Positions 1-4,540 of a stretch of 7,653 nucleotides of DNA are shown here, in pieces. The stretch covers positions 1 to 7,653 of the forward strand of contig CALXTG010000169.1 of NCBI GenBank assembly GCA_944391355.1, read 5' to 3'. The stretch comes from an uncultured Alphaproteobacteria bacterium (GTDB lineage: Bacteria > Pseudomonadota > Alphaproteobacteria > RF32 > CAG-239). Under the pieces are notes generated by a model that was given only the letters and a program-made list of their open reading frames with translations, searched no databases and was not told the origin of the DNA. The translations under genes were made by a program, and so were the position numbers. Within the stretch, counting starts at the first letter, position 1. Every line of letters starts with the position of its first letter.

Positions 1-184
1 TTTGAAAATTCGTCAGGAAAACAAGCGACCTTTTAAAACACAGAATAACAAACAGAACGACCCAACTGAATAAAAGTATATATCCTAAGACAAGCACCGC
101 CTGCCCCGGAAAAAAGCTGAATAAAAAGGAGATAACAAAATAAAAACCTCCCAATAACAAAAACTGCTTCAAAAATATTTTCAT
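1..184 (-). CDS. Small membrane protein, fourth member of tandem family (partial, C-terminus off window)
   Basis: This reading frame starts at the ATG whose last base is 184 and stays open for 61 codons to the left edge, so the C-terminus is missing. A near-perfect Shine-Dalgarno, AAAGGAGG, lies just upstream and fixes the start. The product begins MKIFLKQFLLLGGFYFVISF and is mostly hydrophobic. One helix covers about residues 6-25 and a second about 28-50, followed by a basic KR pair. The LLLGGFY stretch lines up with LLLGGIY, FLLGGVY and FVLSGVY in the three genes upstream on the same strand, so it is a fourth paralogue. It lies 41 bases after the preceding gene and is probably cotranscribed with it. 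It is AT-rich compared with the first copy of the array. The function is unknown and no family was recognised. Confidence 0.75.
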   Translation of the reverse strand, partial: MKIFLKQFLLLGGFYFVISFLFSFFPGQAVLVLGYILLFSWVVLFVILCFKRSLVFLTNFQ

Positions 185-225
185 TTTGATTACCTCCTTT
201 TACAAAAATCTTTGCATTCCATTTA

Positions 226-666
226 TCACAACTTCTGTGTTTTTTTATTAACAGCTTCTCTAAACTTTCTGACCAGAATTAGCAGTAAAGCCACAATCAA
301 TCCGAAATAAAAAACAAGATCAATACCGGTATTAATAGTCTCTCCCCACTCCTGATAGAATATTGAAATTACCGTATCTTTACCCGTTATATATGACAAA
401 GACATACCCAAAACATTAACCGTAAAATATATAATGGCATAAATTCCAAAGATATTTAATAATAAAACGACACTCGGAAAATTATCCTCAAATTTCATTA
501 CCCAATTCAACGGTTTAAAAAATGTAAGAAAAAGAAGAGAAAATAAAAACACCGGAAAAACAAGCGCCGCCAATAAATTAAAATGCTGGCTTATTAACCC
601 TAAAAAAGCGGAGATAATAAAATAGACACCGCTTAAAACAAATACTTGCATTAATTTATCTTTCAT
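226..666 (-). CDS. Small four-helix membrane protein, third member of tandem family
   Basis: This encodes 146 residues and starts at an ATG preceded by GAGAGGAGATAAT, a strong ribosome binding site that overlaps the end of the gene before it (2 bases between the genes). Hydrophobic segments fall at about residues 6-25, 30-50, 65-90 and 115-132. The tail is very basic (RKFREAVNKKTQK), which suggests cytoplasmic N- and C-termini in the inner membrane. The N-terminal motif FVLSGVYF and the overall layout match its neighbours, but the middle RLLFNNVP motif of the first two copies has decayed to FLTFFKPLN. It is therefore the more diverged copy. No enzymatic motif is visible. Function unknown. Confidence 0.8.
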   Translation of the reverse strand: MKDKLMQVFVLSGVYFIISAFLGLISQHFNLLAALVFPVFLFSLLFLTFFKPLNWVMKFEDNFPSVVLLLNIFGIYAIIYFTVNVLGMSLSYITGKDTVISIFYQEWGETINTGIDLVFYFGLIVALLLILVRKFREAVNKKTQKL

Positions 667-668
667 TA

Positions 669-1100
669 TTATCTCCTCTCCCGTTTTTGCCGTCTGTAAT
701 CATAAACCACAGCGCCCAACAAGGACAAGCCCAGCAATACTAAAATAAAATCACTGAAATTTTCCCCATATTTCTCTATCAACCGTGCCTGCGGGGTTCC
801 GTCAGACAAATATCCGGTGTAAGCACCAACCAACAAAAAGGCTGGAAAAACCCAGATAAAATAAAAAAACCAGCCGGAAGCAACTAAATAAATCGACAAG
901 CGCGGATGCTTTTCACTAAAATTAAGAACAAATTTCGGAACATTATTAAACAGCAGCCGAATCATCGAAACCAGAAAAACCGCCGTCATAATAAAGATTA
1001 ATAAGTCCCCGACGAAACTTTCCTCAAAGAAAGTTAAAGGAAAAGAATACAAACCGTAGATTCCGCCCAATAATAAGGCCTCTTTAGAAAACAGTTTCAT
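669..1100 (-). CDS. Small four-helix membrane protein, second member of tandem family
   Basis: This encodes 143 residues. The ATG is preceded by GGGAAAGGATTAAAA, and the gene begins 2 bases after the stop of the upstream copy, so the two are almost certainly cotranscribed and perhaps translationally coupled. Predicted helices lie at about residues 7-25, 31-49, 68-94 and 115-133. Residues 48-56 read IRLLFNNVP, and the C-terminal tail is YDYRRQKRERR. Both are nearly identical to the first copy (IRLLFNNVP at 46-54, YNHRRQKE near the end), which is direct evidence of duplication. The loop between helices 3 and 4 differs most (TGYLSDGTPQARLIEKYGEN) and may be the variable, possibly specificity-determining part (inference). 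Family and function were not recognised. Confidence 0.85.
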   Translation of the reverse strand: MKLFSKEALLLGGIYGLYSFPLTFFEESFVGDLLIFIMTAVFLVSMIRLLFNNVPKFVLNFSEKHPRLSIYLVASGWFFYFIWVFPAFLLVGAYTGYLSDGTPQARLIEKYGENFSDFILVLLGLSLLGAVVYDYRRQKRERR

Positions 1101-1102
1101 TT

Positions 1103-1531
1103 TTAATCCTTTCCCGCTTCCTTTTGCCGTCTGTGATTATAAATCCCCGCCCAAATTAAAGAAACAATAAACATAACGTGAATCAAAATCAACAAGTCTA
1201 TCAGATGAGCACCCCAAAAGGCCGCCGGAGCATACAAGACATCGCCTTGAGCCTCTGCCCCGAAAAATTCCAAAGCCAATAACGACAGTACCAAATAAGG
1301 ATACCAGCCGATTGCCGTCAGATAAACAGTCAACCCCGGACTCTTTTCCTGCAGGCGCCGCAAAAAATTAGGAACATTGTTGAATAACAGACGAATCAGC
1401 GAGATGATAAAAACAGCGGTGATGATATATAAGACTAAAGCAAATATCCAACCGTTAAACAAACACGACAGAAACAGCGCCAACAAATACACTCCGCCCA
1501 ATAAAAACACCCTTTTAAAATAAGCTTTCAT
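1103..1531 (-). CDS. Small four-helix membrane protein, first member of tandem family
   Basis: This encodes 142 residues and is the promoter-proximal member of the array. The start ATG follows CAGGGGATTAAAC, a moderate ribosome binding site. Helices are predicted at about residues 7-25, 27-48, 67-90 and 109-131, with a basic RRQKEAGKD tail on the presumed cytoplasmic side. The signatures FLLGGVY (9-15), IRLLFNNVP (46-54) and YNHRRQKE (131-138) are shared with the next copy. The corresponding DNA blocks (about 1369-1425 and 937-993) are still recognisably similar. There is no signal-peptide cleavage site and no catalytic motif. It could be an immunity-like, exclusion or envelope protein, but nothing in the sequence decides this. 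Confidence 0.85.
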   Translation of the reverse strand: MKAYFKRVFLLGGVYLLALFLSCLFNGWIFALVLYIITAVFIISLIRLLFNNVPNFLRRLQEKSPGLTVYLTAIGWYPYLVLSLLALEFFGAEAQGDVLYAPAAFWGAHLIDLLILIHVMFIVSLIWAGIYNHRRQKEAGKD

Positions 1532-1559
1532 GTTTAATCCCCTGCTGTCACCTTATCTG

Positions 1560-1587
1560 ACAATACCATTTATCTGAGAATTTGCAA
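1560..1587 (-). promoter_or_regulatory. Candidate sigma70-type promoter for the membrane-protein array
   Basis: Read on the minus strand, TTGCAA (1582-1587) and TATTGT (1560-1565) are separated by 16 bases. Each box matches the consensus at 4 of 6 positions. The leader to the ATG at 1531 would be about 20 bases. No terminator is visible after the upstream gene ending at 1633, so read-through from the phage-like operon is also possible. Confidence 0.4.
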
Positions 1588-1632
1588 GAAACTTCTAGTC
1601 ACATATATAAAATCTTCCTCTCTGCCCGGCTT

Positions 1633-2022
1633 TTAAGCCTCATCTTTACCGGGACGGCGGTAAAGATAGCCCAGCATTTTACCCAAAGCGCAATTGTACT
1701 TTTCATTCAGCGTACTGCGATGCTGATTAAACATCTGCCCGATAATTTTCCAGGGCGTTCTCGCTGCCCGCAGCCACACCAGTTTGGTTTCCTCGGGATC
1801 CAGCGGCTTATACCAGTCCAGAATTTTATCCATCAGGCTGATTTCCTCTGCAGTCGGGCAAATATATACCGGCAAGCTTTCCCATTCTCTGATTTCTTTC
1901 TGACTATGCTTTACCGCCGGCCAAAAGTTCCTATACCCCTGCGCCCGAACCCGCGGCAGCCGTTTCATCACATCCGCGGCAAACTCAAGTTTTTGTTTCA
2001 ATTGTTCAATATTTTTCTGCAT
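1633..2022 (-). CDS. DUF6362-like phage-associated protein with HTH-like C-terminal half
   Basis: This encodes 129 residues, with the start set by GAGGAAG four bases before the ATG; that site overlaps the stop of the preceding gene (9-base gap). The layout matches the DUF6362 pattern recalled from alphaproteobacterial prophages. There is an RLP motif (21-23), an aromatic GYRNFWP block (29-35), an M-D-x3-D-W segment (64-70) and then LDPEETKLVWLRAARTPW (74-91). A sigma-region-4-like helix-turn-helix follows at about 82-112. Family members usually lie near terminase genes, and a DNA-packaging or regulatory role is often guessed but not established. No terminase is present here. It is the last gene of a three-gene minus-strand operon. 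Family assignment is from memory and was not checked by profile search. Confidence 0.7.
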   Translation of the reverse strand: MQKNIEQLKQKLEFAADVMKRLPRVRAQGYRNFWPAVKHSQKEIREWESLPVYICPTAEEISLMDKILDWYKPLDPEETKLVWLRAARTPWKIIGQMFNQHRSTLNEKYNCALGKMLGYLYRRPGKDEA

Positions 2023-2031
2023 TCTGCTTCC

Positions 2032-2460
2032 TCAGTCATTTTTGCTTAAGGCCAGATTATCCCGATAATTCCGCCGCAATGTATTAATAAAGAATTTTAG
2101 CATCGACCCATATTTGCTGTTTTGTAAAAACGACGTAATTTTACGACAGAAAACCGGATGTTTAATCACTTTCAGCGCAATTTTCATCAAGGCTTTCTGC
2201 TGCCAGTAGCTTTCCCTGAAACCGGCCAGCTCGCACCACTGTCTGAAACCGCAGTAAAAATGGCTGCTCTCGTCAAAGAAAAAACTGAACGCCTCATTCC
2301 GGGCTTTTTTCAGACTGCCGCAGTTGCTGTCAATAACCAGATCCCGCATAACCTGCTCCAAAACTCCCCGCACCAGATTCAAATAAGGATCGGTATAAAC
2401 CAAACCCGTCTTCATACCGTGAAATTCTTTAAGTTTCCTTCTGCCCATTTTCTTGTCCAT
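2032..2460 (-). CDS. Unrecognised phage-associated protein
   Basis: This encodes 142 residues that I do not recognise with confidence. The ATG is preceded by AGGACAAGGA, which provides a ribosome binding site at suitable spacing. The N-terminus is basic (KKMGRRKLK). Residues 25-45 form a likely helix (DPYLNLVRGVLEQVMRDLV). The central block EAFSFFFDESSHFYCGFRQWCELAGF (56-81) has the acid-aromatic-W-C-L-A-G pattern of short proteins often found beside DUF6362 genes in prophages, which fits its position. The C-terminal third is helical and basic. There is no signal peptide, membrane helix or metal-binding cluster. It is the middle gene of the minus-strand operon, 71 bases after the upstream gene and 9 bases before the next. 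Confidence 0.7.
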   Translation of the reverse strand: MDKKMGRRKLKEFHGMKTGLVYTDPYLNLVRGVLEQVMRDLVIDSNCGSLKKARNEAFSFFFDESSHFYCGFRQWCELAGFRESYWQQKALMKIALKVIKHPVFCRKITSFLQNSKYGSMLKFFINTLRRNYRDNLALSKND

Positions 2461-2531
2461 TCCTTGTCCTGTTGTTATTATTGAGCTTTCCCTACCCTGA
2501 ATTTTCCTCTTATCCCGACCAAACTCAACAA

Positions 2532-2777
2532 CTATACCAGTCTTTTAACCGCGACCTTTTCACCGCCCGCTTCGGACACAACCAGTATCGCCGATTGCAT
2601 GTCTCCTTCTTTGTCGGCATTGGTCAGAATCATATCCCCGCGTCTGACAAAAGCCGCCGCCCGGCGAAAATAATCCGGTTTCATAATCTCGTCGAGCTTG
2701 TCCTCACTGCCGTAGCTCCACAGCGTAAATCCGTTGGTATAAGCGGCCACGCTGAAACTTTTGCTGTTATAAGCCAT
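2532..2777 (-). CDS. Small phage structural-type protein (MAYNSK family)
   Basis: This encodes 81 residues starting MAYNSKSFSV. The ATG is chosen because AAAGGA lies 6 bases upstream. A TTG five codons earlier would overlap that site and has none of its own. The sequence has the arrangement I recall from small phage virion-region proteins: MAYNSK, then an AYTNGFTLW core (12-20), a YF element (36-37), RRGDMILTNAD (45-55) and a C-terminal beta-rich ILVVSEAGG (64-72). Such proteins are usually encoded among head genes, but no capsid, portal or tail gene is present here. It is the first gene of the divergent minus-strand operon, directly behind a strong promoter. Function in the cell is unknown. 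The structural role is inferred from remembered resemblance. Confidence 0.72.
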   Translation of the reverse strand: MAYNSKSFSVAAYTNGFTLWSYGSEDKLDEIMKPDYFRRAAAFVRRGDMILTNADKEGDMQSAILVVSEAGGEKVAVKRLV

Positions 2778-2829
2778 TCCCGTTCCTTTCAAAAAACAAT
2801 TTGATTCTGTTTATTTTTTACAAAACGAC

Positions 2830-2857
2830 AATATATGATTTAACATACGCTTGTCAA
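2830..2857 (-). promoter_or_regulatory. Strong sigma70-type promoter of the minus-strand phage-like operon
   Basis: On the minus strand, a perfect TTGACA (2852-2857) is separated by 16 bases from TATATT (2830-2835). The predicted start near 2823 gives a leader of about 45 bases to the ATG at 2777. The -35 box overlaps the palindrome at 2856-2873 and the -10 box overlaps the palindrome at 2834-2847, so both sites could control it. Confidence 0.65.
2834..2847. promoter_or_regulatory. Candidate operator, TATG-N6-CATA (site 1)
   Basis: The sequence TATGATTTAACATA is an inverted repeat with 4-base arms and a 6-base spacer. It lies between the -10 and -35 boxes of the minus-strand promoter, where bound protein would block RNA polymerase. 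Its centre is 24 bases from that of the second site, slightly more than two helical turns. Confidence 0.5.
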
Positions 2858-2873
2858 TATGAAAAAACATATT
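2856..2873. promoter_or_regulatory. Candidate operator between divergent promoters, AATATG-N6-CATATT (site 2)
   Basis: AATATGAAAAAACATATT is a perfect inverted repeat with 6-base arms and an A6 spacer. It touches the -35 boxes of both divergent promoters (2852-2857 and 2873-2878). Its centre lies about 42 bases upstream of each predicted transcription start, the position from which lambda CI at OR2 represses one promoter and activates the other. The divergently encoded HTH protein is the obvious candidate ligand (inference). Confidence 0.6.
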
Positions 2874-2900
2874 TGCAGAATATTCAATTTCTTATATACT
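2873..2900 (+). promoter_or_regulatory. Promoter of the HTH regulator gene
   Basis: TTGCAG (2873-2878) and TATACT (2895-2900) are separated by 16 bases. The predicted start near 2907 gives a leader of about 24 bases to the ATG at 2931. The weaker -35 box abuts operator site 2, which suggests autoregulation. Confidence 0.55.
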
Positions 2901-2930
2901 GAAGAGCTGTGGATAACCGAGGAGACAATC

Positions 2931-3383
2931 ATGCCAAATACCAACCCTGATATTGTCAGAGAAAGAATTAACCAGTTAATCCTGAATTCCGGCCTCAACT
3001 ACCGGGTTATTTCTCTTATGATGGGTAAAAGCGAAGCCTATATGCAGCAGTTCATCAAACTGCGCTCCCCTTTGCGCCTGAAAGAAATTGACCGCAAAAA
3101 ACTCGCGCAGATTCTCCATGTCCCCGAACAGGAATTGACCGATATTCCCCTGTCTTCACAGCCGGCCGGCGAAGGCAGCGTCCTCAATCCCGAAACCTTG
3201 ACCCTGATTATCACGGAAATAGAAACCTGGCTTGACAGGGAAAATAAAGAAATAACCCCCGCCAACAAGGCCCGCCTGATTACTCTCATATACAAAAAGA
3301 TAACCCAGCTCTCCGATGACCAGAAGACTGGGAAAATTAAAGACTTAATTGATACCTGGGACAGCCTCCAAGATGTTATGTAA
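2931..3383 (+). CDS. Short XRE/Cro-CI-like HTH transcriptional regulator of phage type
   Basis: This encodes 150 residues starting MPNTNPDIVRERINQLI. The ATG at 2931 has GAGGAG seven bases upstream. An in-frame ATG at 2859 lies inside the operator and promoter and is rejected. Residues 7-70 form a lambda-repressor-like fold: helix 1 (IVRERINQLILNSG), a helix-turn-helix at about 24-45 (YRVISLMMGKSEAYMQQFI), and a DRKKLAQILHVPEQEL helix. A linker rich in S, P and G (75-85) leads to a helical C-terminal domain (86-150, PETLTLIITEIETWL then KARLITLIYKKI), a layout I recall from alphaproteobacterial prophage regulators. There is no Ser-Lys LexA/CI peptidase domain, so induction would not be by RecA-stimulated self-cleavage. 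It probably binds the TATG-N6-CATA sites next to its own promoter (inference). Confidence 0.8.
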   Translation: MPNTNPDIVRERINQLILNSGLNYRVISLMMGKSEAYMQQFIKLRSPLRLKEIDRKKLAQILHVPEQELTDIPLSSQPAGEGSVLNPETLTLIITEIETWLDRENKEITPANKARLITLIYKKITQLSDDQKTGKIKDLIDTWDSLQDVM

Positions 3384-3416
3384 TCTTGGAAGCAATTCTA
3401 CTTAAGGTAATGGACT

Positions 3417-3617
3417 ATGAACGAACAAGACGAAATAAAATATATTTTAGCGACCTCGACACCCAAAAATGACAATAAAATTTCTCCCAAAAACCAATCG
3501 CATCCAACCAATATCAATATTGACAAATCCGTAAAGATCAGCGGCAATCACATCAATATTCTCTCCGGCGGCTTTGGAATTTTGCTGCTGCTCCTGCTCG
3601 GACTGATTTTTTTTTAG
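3417..3617 (+). CDS. N-terminal part of membrane-anchored phage-type regulator, ends at T9 run
   Basis: This encodes 66 residues. The first half is polar. It is followed by a short beta-like segment, NINIDKSVKISGNHINI (32-48), and a C-terminal membrane helix (GGFGILLLLLLGLIFF, 51-66). The ATG lies 33 bases after the regulator stop, with only a weak site (AAGGTAATGG) before it, so expression probably depends on the upstream gene. The frame stops at TAG (3615-3617), immediately after nine Ts (3607-3615). A one-base shift there continues into an ORF6C-like domain for 83 more codons. The short protein may therefore be one of two products, or the gene may be broken. The function of the anchored N-terminal part is unknown. 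Confidence 0.6.
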   Translation: MNEQDEIKYILATSTPKNDNKISPKNQSHPTNINIDKSVKISGNHINILSGGFGILLLLLLGLIFF

Positions 3618-3867
3618 TACCCAATATTCTCCGCGGCGGCGGTATATCAACAGCTATGAGATAACTGCCCTGCAAAAGCAAGTTGCCGCCATCTCGGCCT
3701 GTAATAATGAACACCCCAATCGCCTGCATAACCGCCTGAAGAAAACTTTTCATTACGATTCATACAAAACGCTCCGTTACGACCAGTTCGCCGATATACA
3801 AAAATTCTTGAGCAAACATGCCTGCTACACGCCGCTACTTGCCGGCCGGAATCAGGATCTCCCGTAA
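3616..3867 (+). pseudogene. ORF6C-like C-terminal domain, out of frame with its N-terminal part
   Basis: This frame is open from just after TGA at 3604-3606 to TAA at 3865-3867, and lies +1 relative to the gene before it. It has no start codon with a ribosome binding site near its beginning. It reads STQYSPRRRYINSYE, then ITALQKQVAAI, a basic helix (NRLHNRLKKTF), HYDSYKTLRYDQF and ADIQKFLSKH. This matches the ORF6C pattern I recall from phage antirepressor and regulator proteins (I-T/S-x-x-Q-x-x-L, then a YRAL/LNRRF-like helix, V-x-S-Y-x-x-I/L, and F-x-x-A/I-x-x-F/L). Joined to the upstream frame at the T9 run, the product would be 149 residues with a membrane helix followed by cytoplasmic RRR and this domain. 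It may be a pseudogene fragment, a programmed frameshift or slippage product, or a sequencing error in the homopolymer. Confidence 0.6.
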
Positions 3868-3891
3868 ATATTATATTAGAATTTACTGATG

Positions 3892-3911
3892 TATGTTTTT
3901 CCATATTGACA
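3892..3911 (+). promoter_or_regulatory. Candidate operator, third copy, fused to a -35 box
   Basis: TATGTTTTTCCATATTGACA matches the minus-strand reading of 2852-2871 (TATGTTTTTTCATATTGACA) at 19 of 20 bases. It contains the TATG-N6-CATA inverted repeat (3892-3905) directly followed by TTGACA. Its centre is about 42 bases upstream of the predicted start of the following operon, the same geometry as at the divergent switch. It is probably bound by the same regulator (inference). Confidence 0.6.
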
Positions 3912-3934
3912 TTGTTGTATTTTTCATATATAGA
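3906..3934 (+). promoter_or_regulatory. Promoter of the two-gene unknown operon
   Basis: A perfect TTGACA (3906-3911) and TATAGA (3929-3934) are separated by 17 bases. The predicted start near 3941 gives a leader of about 26 bases to the ATG at 3967. The -35 box is embedded in the shared 20-base operator block. Confidence 0.6.
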
Positions 3935-3966
3935 TTACCTTATACACAACGTCAGAGACTGCAGAC

Positions 3967-4236
3967 ATGAAATCAGAACTTATCAGACAATTGGAAACAA
4001 TCCCGGCTTTTAATGCTTTACACCGGGGTTTCCGTAAAAATTTCCGCTCCGAAAATTTTTACTTTGCCCATTTCATGCCCGAAACATCCGACAGCGCCGT
4101 TTCAAAAGAACAAACCGCGGGCTCAGCCCTGTTAAACGATAACAGCGGCTATTTTTCCGAATTTGTGCATGAAGATGAACTGCGCGAAGACGTAACCGAA
4201 TTTATCCGTTTTATTTTTAAGGAATTGAACCGATGA
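3967..4236 (+). CDS. Unknown small protein, first gene of coupled pair
   Basis: This encodes 89 residues that I do not recognise. The N-terminal third is basic and aromatic (LHRGFRKNFRSENFYFAHF, 18-36), the middle is a polar S/T/N-rich linker (40-62), and the C-terminal part is acidic then helical (HEDELREDVTEFIRFIFKELN, 68-88). There is no signal peptide, membrane helix or cysteine. The ribosome binding site is poor (GAGACTGCAGAC before the ATG). Its stop overlaps the start of the next gene by 4 bases (ATGA), so translation is coupled. Control by a copy of the phage-switch operator suggests a phage-derived or exported-from-module role. It could equally be a toxin-antitoxin-like pair, and nothing seen settles this. 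Confidence 0.65.
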   Translation: MKSELIRQLETIPAFNALHRGFRKNFRSENFYFAHFMPETSDSAVSKEQTAGSALLNDNSGYFSEFVHEDELREDVTEFIRFIFKELNR

Positions 4237-4532
4237 TTAATGAAGAAGTCGAAAATCAGATAAATTTATATCACAAAGAAATGCAAAAAGCCGTTTCACA
4301 TGTCGAAATCGCGCTTGATTTATGGGAAGACGCCATTGAAGACGGCGACCTCCGCAAAACCTACCAGGAAACCGCTGCCGACATCCGGCGCGGCATAGAA
4401 CGCATTTGCCGCCTGTGCCGGCCGGAAGTACGCCGCTACGTCGAAAACAACATCCGTTCTCTGCTCTGCCGCAACCGGCAAATCGAAGAATGGCAGCGCC
4501 GCACTGAAAAGCTCTGCGCCACCCGCAGCTGA
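4233..4532 (+). CDS. Unknown helical protein, second gene of coupled pair
   Basis: This encodes 99 residues, all predicted helical, and I do not recognise it. The acidic first half (EEVENQINLYHKEMQ and LWEDAIEDGDL) gives way to an Arg-rich second half with three cysteines (CRLCRPEVRRYVENN at 79-93 region and CRNRQIEEWQRR). It starts in the ATGA overlap with the previous stop, with AAGGA about 9 bases upstream. No membrane helix or catalytic motif is seen. The charge split suggests a protein- or nucleic-acid-binding helical bundle (inference). The gene ends 8 bases from the convergent reductase gene, with no terminator between them. Confidence 0.65.
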   Translation: MINEEVENQINLYHKEMQKAVSHVEIALDLWEDAIEDGDLRKTYQETAADIRRGIERICRLCRPEVRRYVENNIRSLLCRNRQIEEWQRRTEKLCATRS

Positions 4533-4540
4533 AACGGAAC

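Noticed and set aside
392..406. TATG-N7-CATA inverted repeat
   Set aside because: The spacer is 7, not 6, it lies inside a coding region, and no promoter is next to it. It is likely a chance match to the operator motif.
1582..2049. Plus-strand open frame of 155 codons
   Set aside because: It lies antisense to the DUF6362-like gene, has low-complexity composition with no recognisable domain, and no convincing ribosome binding site. The minus-strand frame has both.
2859..2930. Upstream in-frame ATG adding 24 residues to the HTH regulator
   Set aside because: It lies inside the operator and upstream of the predicted -10 box, has no ribosome binding site, and the added residues do not fit the family. 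The ATG at 2931 has GAGGAG in front.
3447..3904. Minus-strand open frames opposite the split ORF6C-like gene
   Set aside because: They have Arg/Gly-rich, domain-free translations and no ribosome binding sites. The plus-strand frames carry a membrane helix and an ORF6C-like domain.
4533..4540. Possible bidirectional terminator between convergent genes
   Set aside because: The gap is only 8 bases and no stem-loop with a T-run was found across it or at 6173-6184.
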